A stretch of 64,000 bases of DNA from positions 1-64,000 of the forward strand of contig JAAAIG010000062.1 of assembly GCA_015852425.1 (NCBI GenBank), read 5' to 3'. Positions 1 through 8,684 of the stretch are shown here, piece after piece; the stretch's first letter is position 1, and each line of letters begins with the position of its first letter. This stretch comes from Gryganskiella cystojenkinii (taxonomy: Eukaryota; Mortierellomycota; Mortierellomycetes; Mortierellales; Mortierellaceae). The notes under the pieces were generated by a model that saw only the letters and a program-made list of their open reading frames with translations, did no database searches and was not told the DNA's origin. Position numbers and translations under genes: made by a program.

Positions 1-49
1 TGAGCGCAAGGGTGACTTCAAGGAGCCCGAGGTTCTTGCTACCGTTTAA
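1..49 (+). CDS. 3' end of an unidentified protein gene (partial)
   Basis: An open frame enters from the left edge with codons starting at base 2 and stops at TAA 47-49. Only the last 15 residues are visible (ERKGDFKEPEVLATV). Codons are C/G-ending where possible (AAG, GAC, TTC, CTT), like the well expressed LUD gene further right. Nothing here identifies the family, so no function is proposed. The frame closes cleanly just before an A/T-rich non-coding stretch, which is why it is read as a true C-terminus. Confidence 0.5.
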   Translation, partial: ERKGDFKEPEVLATV

Positions 50-1158
50 ATCTTTTGTTGACTTTTTCCTTCCCCTTAAAAGCAACGATTTTTTGACGCG
101 CATGTCATCGAAATAAAAAAAACTTGTTATCGTATTAGGTAACGGCCATTTTTTTGCTTTCCGTCCAAAACTCGACGTTGCTGTTGGCGCCATGCGGGAT
201 AGCAAAGTAACCGGATACTTATCAAATTGTAGGAAATACCTTTTTGAGTGGAACACAAAATAGCCTTCGTACTTTTAATGAAATGCAATGCTGTTGATAC
301 AATTACCTGCACTCTCTGCCTGGGAGATTTCAACCGCGTCCTCTTACGAAAGAAGTTCTCGCCGTAGCAACTTTTTATTTATACGGTTAGGACGGCTATA
401 TCAATTTCTCCCAAGTTGAGTGCGTCATGCTGTGATCGACACTCGTGGCCGCTCTTGATGTCCAGGACCTTTAACGAGAAAAAAATAGCCGCATTTAAGT
501 CGCGAGCGTTTTTTTTCTCCTTTATTATTATTGTCACAAAATTCAAGGTGCGGACTGAGGTGAATAAACAAGCGGTCGAGACCACAGAAGAAAATGCGTC
601 CCCACGTCGAGCAAATACTGAATATCATCTTGACACGTACGACGACCTGTCTCCGAGGAGCTTTTGGAAGGCTACATGTTCCCGACTCAATGCTCGGACC
701 TGCACTCATATGAATAGATGAGTCTTAGATTATTTTTTTTTCGTGGGTAGCGATTGATGTTCGGAGATGGTCAAGTCGGCGCTATTTTTCTTGTCCGTAG
801 AAATAGTGTCAGCCATGGCCAAGCCCCGTCTCTTCTCTCCATGGTGACACGACCGAAAAATGTTAAGCGACAATCCCAATTTCCAACAACTCCACCGCCT
901 CCCGTGACTTCTCAAGTGGCCAAGCCCTCTCCTACATATCGCTTCTTGGAAGCTTACCTGCCCTTATGAGGACACCCAACATTCAACTCGACAATTTGAT
1001 CCAAATGTAGAATTTTATGTAACCCTATCGATTCCTTTGATCTCTGCGCTCGCCAACAGGAACAAAAAGCACCCGTTGCATCCTTTTCGCGGCTTGGGCT
1101 GTGGAGAGAAGGGGAACATACTCGATTACGGTCTGTGTGTTCCTCGCAAAATTTTGGG
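50..1158. other. intergenic region upstream of secreted-protein copy 1
   Basis: About 1.1 kb without a gene I can support. Open frames here are short, overlap on both strands and have no recognisable domain. It contains A and T homopolymers and leads into the TATA box of the first cysteine-rich protein gene. Confidence 0.5.
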
Positions 1159-1167
1159 TATAAAAGG
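1159..1167 (+). promoter_or_regulatory. TATA box of secreted-protein copy 1
   Basis: TATAAAAGG lies 223 bases before the ATG at 1382. A transcript starting about 30 bases downstream would have a leader with an intron at 1282-1379 (GTATGAG donor, CACTAG acceptor), ending two bases before the ATG. Copies 2 and 3 have nearly the same box and the same leader-intron position. Confidence 0.6.
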
Positions 1168-1381
1168 AAGAACGAGGAAAGGAGCTGACTTAACTCCTCA
1201 CCGACGATCATCCTCACTTCTCCGAACACCACTTCACGGCCAACACATTAAGAATAGCCTAAACCAAAAAACTCATCAATAGGTATGAGCCAACAAGAAA
1301 AAAAAGTTTCTTGCACACCCTAAAGTTGTACTTTACAATGACAAACTAATCGACCCATCCCTACTCTTTTGAACACTAGAC

Positions 1382-1642
1382 ATGACTCGTAACAGCAGCA
1401 CTTCGTTCTTGACACTTTTCTTTGCCCTCCTCGTCGTCATGACCGTCCTCGTCGCCGTCTCCGAGGCCGTGAACATTCCAATTTGGTGCTATTGTGGACA
1501 CGCCTCCAAGACCGAGTGGGCCTGTATCACAGCGAAAGGCAACTGGGATGGCGGCAGTTGTGGATGTAACTCCTATGATATCTACAACAACTTCGTCAAC
1601 CTCTGCCGCGGGGATGGTGCTGTCCTTAACTGCTGGAACTGA
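1382..1642 (+). CDS. small secreted cysteine-rich protein, copy 1
   Basis: 86 residues. A hydrophobic signal peptide of about 29 residues ends at a VSEA-like site. The mature part of about 57 residues contains seven cysteines in the order CxC, WAC, SCGC, LC, NC, plus the shared blocks IPIWCYC, GNWDGGSC and LNCWN at the very end. No known fold is recognised; the layout is that of a secreted effector or antimicrobial-type small protein, but function is unknown. The start is the first ATG after a probable leader intron (1282-1379). Copies at 7154 and 7998 are paralogues; this one is closest to the 7998 copy, also at DNA level across the signal-peptide end and the first cysteines. Confidence 0.85.
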   Translation: MTRNSSTSFLTLFFALLVVMTVLVAVSEAVNIPIWCYCGHASKTEWACITAKGNWDGGSCGCNSYDIYNNFVNLCRGDGAVLNCWN

Positions 1643-3010
1643 AAAAACAATGAACGTTACAACTTCCTATATAGTCGATCTATAAATATATCTCTTTTGT
1701 TCAATTCTTATGAAAGGAAACGTGGATTTGAAACGTTCACGGTATGAAGTGAGGCAAAAGAGTAGACGTTTGAATATCAGGATTTTGAAGTTTCCCCACT
1801 CAGAGTACATCTTTTTTAGCGTTTCATCGTCTTTGTCGCTTCTTGATCCCGTGAACGTCGGGTTGCCAAAATGACAGGAGGAGCAAAAAAACACTATCGG
1901 TGTTCTCAGAAGAGTTCTCTTCCCTTCATGGAAAACTTCATGTTTTGCGTAAAACCATACTGCTCCTGATGCTCCAACAAGTTTTGCATGCAAAAAAAAA
2001 TTTTTTTGTGCGCAACAACCAGTGGTCAAAATTTCACGACATCTCTCGTCATAGTCACACGTCTTTCCCTTCGCTGAACACGCGAGTCCAGGACGCGTCC
2101 TGGGATTCAAGTTTGAACAAAGTCTTGAATCGCATGGTTGCCAAATCCCAAATGGTGCCTCCGAAATTGCCAGATGGTTCTCATGAATTAATTACAGACT
2201 TTCAGCACTTTGATATATGGTACCAAATGGGGCCTGCCTGTCTTGTAGTCCGTAGAAACTCAGTTCTCGGATCCTCCATCGTCGTACCATTCCGAGTTGG
2301 TCCCAGCATCTTGAGTGAGCAGGGTATCCCGACTCGGAGGAATAATGACTTGGGTTGGAGCGGACCTTGGCATTATTAAGCATTTATCATTGTTCGCAAT
2401 GGTATTGTCGTTGCTGGACGTGGATACTGCCTGCGGAGTATTAAAAGTTATGCTGATCGTTCTTGGCCATGACATCGTAAGATTAGAGTTTGAGATGCGC
2501 GAGAGGGTCGAGTCGGGTCAGAGAACGAGACTTGGAAGAGAGAAAAAGAGTTAGTCCAAGAAAGGAGAGTAAGGTGTCTCGTAGAGGAGGGATTATTAGG
2601 CCAAATTAAAAATGAATAAAAAAGTGGAAATGGTGTTTGGTTTACTTCGCCTTCAATCTTTACATTGATCGGATTGGTTGTTTGGTATTGAGAATCCTTG
2701 GTTCAAGTTGGTTGAAGCATTTCAATAAAAATGAAACTTCATCGGCCTTTGTTGTATTGCCCCCTCCGTTGAAAACAATGCTCTGGCCTAAAGATGGCCT
2801 CACGGCTGCCACAAAGTCGCATTTAGGAATCGAACTTGGTGTGTGTCCGGTCTAAATGCGACCCTGATCAGCCAATCGATTTTCAAAAAAAAAAAAAAAA
2901 AAAAGATGAGATCACTGTTTCGATGAAACGCCAGAGCATTAATATCTTTTATTTTTATTCTCGATGGTCAACAAGAACACGAAAGAGAGAATATATTATT
3001 AATGGACTGT
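1643..3010. other. intergenic region with an inverted repeat and poly(A) tract
   Basis: No supported gene. A frame of about 160 codons at 1900-2379 (+) is matched by open frames on the other strand and has no domain. The stretch holds an 11-bp inverted repeat (2816-2862) and a run of about 20 A at 2885-2904. Confidence 0.45.
2816..2862. repeat. 11-bp perfect inverted repeat with 25-base spacer
   Basis: GTCGCATTTAG (2816-2826) is exactly complementary to CTAAATGCGAC (2852-2862). The right arm runs into CCTGATC, a word that recurs in other intergenic regions of the window. Role unknown. Confidence 0.6.
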
Positions 3011-5508
3011 TCAGTCAAGCAAGTCATCCTTTCCTTGCAGGATCTGTGCTGTGCTTCCCTCAAAGTCGTCTCCGTAAGGCTCACGTCTTATACCAAGGTG
3101 GTTAGCCAAAAACTTTTCGGCGATGGCATTAAAGGAGATGTTATTGGGAGGGCGAGCGAATCCTGTTGGAACAAAAATCAGACATCATTATTAGCCAGGT
3201 AAGCAAAACCCTCACGCTCTGCTTCTGATTCTCTCAAGGCTCACTCAAAAATGCTTACCGTGGCCCTCATCGGGGTACAAGACGTATCCGACAGGGATTT
3301 TCTTCGAAACCATAGCATCAACAATCTGGTCCGACTCTGCTTGCTTCACACGGGGATCATTGGCGCCTTGGCCGATGAGCAATGGCTTTTTGATTTTATC
3401 GACATGCGTCAAAGGCGAACATTCTTGTAGGAATGCTCTTCCTTCTTCCGTCTTTGGGTCTCCGCCAATTCTGAGGATGAAGTCGCGCAAAAACGCGCTC
3501 CAGTAGGGTGGGATTGTGTCAATAAGAGTGACGAGGTTGCTAGGACCAACGATATCAACACCGCAGCAGAAGACATCAGGGGTAAATGCTAATTTTTGAG
3601 GCAAGAAGTAATGTGAGAATAAGCACACAGAGAAGTCTTTTTTCCACAGCAGGTCAAACTCCTGTTAACTAATCCTTACTCAGACCGGCAAGGGTAGAAT
3701 AACCGCCGTAGCTTCCACCAAAGATGGCCACCTTCTCACGAATTGCGATTCCTTCAGCGATAGCCCACTCCACGCCATCTGATATCAGTGAAAAAATGGT
3801 GGATAAAAGAAATTAGTTTGAATACTTCCTTGAAGCCCTCCAAGTAAAGTAAAGAGCTCTCTTCCTCCCTCTGGCCTACCAATCAAATCGGTGTGCATGT
3901 CCTTGCCCCATTGTCCGTTTGCAATCTCCAAGAAATTCTTTCCAAAGCCGGTGGAACCTCGGAAGTTTACACTCAAGACAGCAGATCCACGGTTACTAAA
4001 CCATTGGTGATATGCCTTGAATCCATAGCTGTCTCTCCACCAAGGGCCACCATGGACGAGGAGAACAAGTGGAATTGGCTGCGATGGACGGCCGGGATGC
4101 TCAGGATCCTCAATATGATGAGGAATTGTCAGGTACGAGACCAAATCTTGGCCGTCACGAGACTTGATGACAACCGGGTGCATGGTGCTGAGCTCGTAAG
4201 GAAGAAGCTCGTCTCTCGCATGGAACAGGAACGTCGTCGCGGCTGTTTCACGGTCATAGAGGTGGTATTGGACGCCAGATGAGTTGGATTGGGTGATGAC
4301 CCATTTGGTGTTGTCGAGTGACTGCGATTCGATAGTGATTTCGCCCACAAACTTCTCCTCGAGGAGCTCGAAATCCTTCTTGTAAGCGGCATCAAGAACA
4401 TGCCACTTGGTCATGCTGTACTCGGTGCAAAAAGCAAAGGGAATTCCGGTCTTGGGATCCTTCAGAAGATCCTTGATATCAGCAACGTTGGGAGACTCTG
4501 CCAAGACCTTGGAGCTTATCTCGTCCTCAGATGACAAGTCAATCTCAACTAGAGCCTAAAAAAAAAAGTTGGAACAAGCATCAGCACTTAGATTCAGAGA
4601 ACAAGCTAGAGAACAATATCACCATTAGAACACATATGTGAGACTGTACCTTGTTGTCACGTCCCCTGCAATCAAGCAAGTAGGCTTTGGTTCCATCGGC
4701 GTTAAGAGAATGGAGAGAGCTGTTTGCATCGGTAAAGTCCCAAGTGACACAAGGATCCCACTTTCCAGCGATCTTGTTCTTTCGGAAAAGAGTCTTGCTG
4801 CCATCAGGCTGCTCTTGTCCAGTGAAATGTGCTTTAAGGTCACTAGAAGCGACGGAAATAATAGGAGGTGGAATTAACATCGACATTTTTTTATGATTAA
4901 CCTCCACGTTACAACAGTGAATGGCGACCTACTCTGCACAGTGCCAGTCACTGTATTTCCCAGTGTTTTCTTCGATCAATTCAAGCTCGGCTGTGGTCAA
5001 GTTAATACTGTGAAGATCGAACACGGATGGGTCACGTTTGTTCATCATGATCAGTATCTCATCAGGACGAGTAGGCGAGAACTTGACTGGAGAAGTTGTA
5101 GTCCCGTCAAATGGAGTGAGGTTACGCACCTCATCAGTGTCGATGTTGACCAGGTAGGTCTGCCAGTCTATTGATGTAGACGAGAGACCAAGAAACTTTA
5201 GAAAGAAATCTTGAAAGAAGGAAAAAAATTGGGCAGATGATGGACTTACTCTCGTCTCCATTCTTGTCTTGACCATAGATGATCTGGTTGCTAAAAGTCC
5301 ACTGAAATCCTCGAATTCCGCGCTTTGTGTCGTTAGTGATGCATTTGGCATCCTTTGGGCTTTCGACAGGGCTGACCCAAACGTTGAGAACGTTGTCCTT
5401 GGGAGCAATGAAAGCAATGCGCTTGCCGTCAGGAGAGACGCGAGGTTGTGTGCGAGTGGGATTGCCGAAAATGACCTTTCTTGGAATGAGAGTTGGAATA
5501 GGAGTCAT
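3011..5508 (-). CDS. S9 family (prolyl oligopeptidase-type) serine peptidase
   Basis: Seven exons, complement(join(3011..3162,3259..3588,3680..3778,3880..4555,4650..4842,4933..5167,5250..5508)), 647 residues, all junctions in frame. The N-terminal half is a beta-propeller-like region ([11 protein letters not shown] and similar blades); the C-terminal half is an alpha/beta hydrolase domain with an HGGP oxyanion segment, nucleophile in GGSYGGYS (Ser477), Asp565 in GANDPR and His597 in DEGHG. Such enzymes release dipeptides or acyl-amino acids from short peptides. No signal peptide is visible with this start, suggesting a cytosolic enzyme, but the frame stays open upstream to a possible acceptor near 5552, so a short extra N-terminal exon is possible. 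Length fits dipeptidyl-peptidase V/acylaminoacyl-peptidase relatives. Confidence 0.85.
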
Positions 5509-5635
5509 CTTGTCGTAAATGTCAAGCTTGGGGATATTTGTTTGTTGAAAAACTGAAAACCATGATGTTTTAGGGCATTTATATTGATTCTCTCGAAATA
5601 ACGTTTCAATTGCAAATATTTAAGTGGGCGAATGC

Positions 5636-5850
5636 AGTTATTGTTCAAACTATCTGTTTGGTATCCTTGCCGAATTCGGCCAAGAAATCGACGTTCGTGG
5701 AAAGAGGTACACAAAACAGAACCTTAAGCCCGCCAAGAATGCTCTCGACTTTTACGCCAAGCACCACGTCTCGTGTTGACGAGCAAGTGCAGTGTTCCCA
5801 CGGTTCTACAACCTCTACCGAAGACGCGTAAGCAAAGAATTTCGACTTCG
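5636..5850 (+). pseudogene. possible degenerate coding fragment
   Basis: One + frame reads smoothly as protein for about 45 codons (for example YLFGILAEFGQEIDVRGK around 5645-5700), meets a TGA, and continues just after it with another protein-like segment (VFPRFYNLYRRRVSKEF) before more stops. I do not recognise the family. It could be the remains of a gene or mobile element, or short exons of an unmodelled gene. Confidence 0.25.
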
Positions 5851-6944
5851 GACATAGGTTGGTTAAACAGAAAGGCTCTCGAAGAAGATTCCAAACGTCC
5901 TATTGTGCAAAGAGAGCGAATATTAAAAAAAATAGTTGTATGAGGATTGACTAACACAGAACGTAATTCTCTTCATACAGATCAATCCATTGTCTCCCAT
6001 AGGCAGTACGTCTGGTGCTTGAATCTTGCAGAGCAGCATGACAATATTGCAAGTACGCGCTCTCGCCAGACGGGTTCTTCCTAGTGATGATCAAGGAATT
6101 TCAAGGAGTCAATAGTGACCGGGTTATAATTATCTTCGTCTTGTTTGTTCACAGCGTCGTTTCGTTGCAGACATAATAACCGTTTTTAAAGGCCGGAGAC
6201 CCTGATCGGGTTCCAGCTTTTTTTTTGGATGATCGGGTCTAGATGTTCCTTCGTCTAAATCTGTAGTGGGATTGTCTGCCGTCGCGCTGTTTCCTGTAAA
6301 CGAGATATCAGCAGAGAGTGCCTTCAAGGAATCCAAACTCAAAATTGAAATGAAAATTGTCATTCAATGTATAACATCAAAAGTTCTCTCGCTTCTGTCT
6401 TGCTTTCGTTTCCAACTGGCGATTTCTTTGCGAAGGGCTTTTTTTATTTATCAGTCAAGACAATCATCCCGATGATCTTACGTCCGAATAGGGTGGACAC
6501 TGCTCCCATTGACTTATTTGACTTCCTTGTTTTCTCTTTCAATTATCGCCGGTACTACGGCTCATCGTCGTGATGCCTTCGGGTGGCCGCACTTCTGATT
6601 TTACTCCTTCTCTTCCTCTAGTTTCTGAATTTGGTTGATTTGTCCATTGGGATTGCTCGGTCCCAGGGTACCACAGACTTTTTCTTTCTTAAATTTCTGC
6701 TCGTATCACCTTCCACTCAGCGTGTTTTTCGTAATTCGAGAACACCGATCTCATTTTCAGCCTCTTCTCTTCTCTCCCTCTCCCTATCGCTTGTTCCAAA
6801 CTCCTACCCCATGCCTGTTACGAATCCAGGGAAGCTCAATTCACGTCCTCGTCACAACCCACTACAACATTTCGTGCTGTCTTTTCTCGTTCGCTTTCAG
6901 TCATTCATTCAGCCGGCAGAACCAGTGACGGTGATTTGAAAGAA
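5851..6944. other. intergenic region upstream of secreted-protein copy 2
   Basis: No supported gene. It contains a 16-base word, GACCCTGATCGGGTTC (6198-6213), found again exactly at 12628-12643, and a second imperfect inverted copy of its core at 6231-6240 across a T run. Short frames near 6631-6939 lack domains and are read as 5' flank of copy 2. Confidence 0.4.
6198..6213. repeat. 16-base near-palindromic word, copy A
   Basis: GACCCTGATCGGGTTC, identical to 12628-12643. Nearly self-complementary, with TGATC at its core. An inverted partner GATCGGGTCT follows at 6231-6240. Related CCTGATC words occur at 2863 and 19286. Could be a transcription-factor site or a remnant end of a mobile element. 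Confidence 0.5.
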
Positions 6945-6973
6945 GTTGGCAATGTGGACTACACATTGCCAAC
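6945..6973. repeat. perfect 11-bp inverted repeat just upstream of the copy 2 TATA box
   Basis: GTTGGCAATGT (6945-6955) and ACATTGCCAAC (6963-6973) are exact reverse complements around a 7-base spacer. The element ends 31 bases before the TATA-like box at 7004, where an activator or repressor dimer could bind. The half-site GGCAATG reappears as a perfect palindrome at 32271-32286. Confidence 0.7.
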
Positions 6974-7003
6974 GGCATTTTTTATTTTTTTTATCTTGTT
7001 CCG

Positions 7004-7012
7004 CATAAAAGG
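7004..7012 (+). promoter_or_regulatory. TATA-like box of secreted-protein copy 2
   Basis: CATAAAAGG, one base different from the copy 1 box, 150 bases before the ATG at 7154. A leader intron can be drawn from 7090 (GTAACC) to 7150 (AATAG), ending three bases before the ATG. Confidence 0.5.
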
Positions 7013-7153
7013 CCAGAGAACTGGATCTACCTCTTCGTTTTTTGTGCATGATACTCTCCTGTTCCAGTCTTCGTCTGTCCTTTTGACAAGTAACCCCTCG
7101 TCTATGTCCGTCCCTCAGATTTTAGTTGTATTTTTACCAACTTTTAATAGACA

Positions 7154-7435
7154 ATGGCTCGCCCTAGCGTCCTGACCGTCGTCTTCATCCTCATGGTCGC
7201 CTTGGCCCTCTTCGCCACCGCCACCGAGGCAACCAATCTTCCCATTTGGTGCTACTGCCATGACAACACCAAAACCCAGTGGTGTTGTCAGCTCTCGAAC
7301 GGTAACTGGGACGGTGGCTCCTGCAGTTTGAATGCCCCCGACACGCACAACAACTTTGCGTATCTCTGTAATGCCAATGGTGGTGGACTTAACTGCTGGA
7401 ACCAAGGAAAGACGGCCAGGAGGCGAGCTTATTGA
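7154..7435 (+). CDS. small secreted cysteine-rich protein, copy 2 (divergent)
   Basis: 93 residues. The signal peptide of about 27 residues ends in ATEA; the mature protein starts with NLPIWCYC. It keeps seven cysteines, but the layout differs from the other two copies: WAC has become WCC and the second cysteine of SCGC has become Leu (SCSL). The LNCWN block is followed by a ten-residue basic tail (QGKTARRRAY) absent in the others. Same strand and same leader-intron position as copies 1 and 3. Function unknown; the moved cysteine implies a changed disulfide pattern. Confidence 0.85.
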   Translation: MARPSVLTVVFILMVALALFATATEATNLPIWCYCHDNTKTQWCCQLSNGNWDGGSCSLNAPDTHNNFAYLCNANGGGLNCWNQGKTARRRAY

Positions 7436-7728
7436 AAAGTATCCTGCACACTATTGCCTTCAATAAATATTAAAAAAGAATGCCACCTAACCAGATTTTT
7501 TCATGCAGTTCCCGGCTCGGTTTGTTTGCACGTTTTGAGTTTCATCGCAACGAACTTGGGGGGAAATCAACTGACGCTACATATCTTGTTAGAAAAATCC
7601 CCTCTCTTCTTTTTCAGCCCCCTCCCTTCCCAACAAAAAGAAATCAAAGGAAAATGTATGCAAAGATCTCGGTTTGTTGATGAACCATGTGCAGTGTCTG
7701 CCCGACAGTCTTTGCTGAGACCGTTGGA

Positions 7729-7736
7729 TATAAAGG
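7729..7736 (+). promoter_or_regulatory. TATA box of secreted-protein copy 3
   Basis: TATAAAGG, 269 bases before the ATG at 7998. A leader intron from 7843 (GTGAGT) to 7991 (ATGCAG) ends six bases before the ATG, the same layout as copies 1 and 2. Confidence 0.55.
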
Positions 7737-7997
7737 CAAAACGAGAAAGAGTCCTTTTTTCTTTCTTGGATTGCACTCTTTCCTCGGTCTTTTCTTCACC
7801 TCACAAATACATCGATTCCTTGTCAACTTCATTCTCATTCTGGTGAGTTCAACATGGTCGTCTTCGGTTCGATTTTGACAATTTACGCATTGTATCCCGT
7901 CCAAGCTGTCTCACGAATAGCCTCAAGAGTCACAACGTTAACCTTTATATATATTTTCCTCCTTGTAATTGTCCTTTCGCTTGCAATGCAGAAAACA

Positions 7998-8258
7998 ATG
8001 GCCCGTAACGACACTGCTCGGCTCCTGACCTTCTTCCTGGTCCTTCTCGTCGTCGTGACCATCCTAGTTTCTGTCTCCGAGGCCGTGACCATTCCAATTT
8101 GGTGCTATTGTGGATATGCGTCCAAGACCCAGTGGGCGTGCACTGTTTCCACCGGCAACTGGGACGGTGGCAGCTGCGGATGTGATACTTATGCTATCTA
8201 CAGCAACTTCAAGAACTTGTGTCTAGCTGATGGCTCGAAACTCAACTGCTGGAACTAA
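7998..8258 (+). CDS. small secreted cysteine-rich protein, copy 3
   Basis: 86 residues. The start at 7998 (MARND) is chosen over an upstream in-frame ATG at 7854 because the upstream stretch contains the leader intron and because 7998 gives the same length and signal peptide as copy 1. Seven cysteines in the order CxC, WAC, SCGC, LC, NC, ending in LNCWN. It matches copy 1 at most mature positions and is a recent duplicate of it. It lies 562 bases downstream of copy 2 on the same strand. Probably secreted; function unknown. Confidence 0.85.
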   Translation: MARNDTARLLTFFLVLLVVVTILVSVSEAVTIPIWCYCGYASKTQWACTVSTGNWDGGSCGCDTYAIYSNFKNLCLADGSKLNCWN

Positions 8259-8684
8259 ACCATGAAAGGAAAAGAAGAAAAAAGCTGACGGTACCTGAAA
8301 GTGGTGGTTATTTCTTTGATATCGCCGTATGTTTTGAATAAAAATAGGAAACAAGAAAGGAGAGTGTTATTGTGAAAGAGAAGGAAAGGACTGAAGAGAC
8401 CCTCTAGGAGAAGTACTGGTGCAGGCGCGTCAAATGAAATTCTTTCCTTAGCAGACAAGCAGACACGACAAGCGACACACAACTGAAGTGAGAACTGATC
8501 GAGATGCGTGACGATTTCGATCGACTTTTTTTTTCTTCTGGGCGGTGCTTCGTGCAGAAAAGCTTTATTTAGCACTCCTTCATTCATGTTTTCCTTTCTT
8601 TTTTCTCGTTTCTTCTCTCTGACTCTCAATAGCCCAAGATTCTCTTCATTCCCCTTTTCCTGTCTTTTGCCATCCAACATAGGC
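8259..8684. other. intergenic region before the F-box gene
   Basis: 3' flank of copy 3 and 5' flank of the F-box gene. The F-box frame stays open upstream to 8508, but that part codes a run of Phe/Leu/Ser without domain character and is treated as leader. Confidence 0.5.

Noticed and set aside
1900..2379. 159-codon + frame between copy 1 and the peptidase gene
   Set aside because: No domain, ordinary intergenic composition, overlapped by open frames on the other strand.
7854..7997. Upstream ATG of secreted-protein copy 3
   Set aside because: Falls inside the probable leader intron and would bury the signal peptide.
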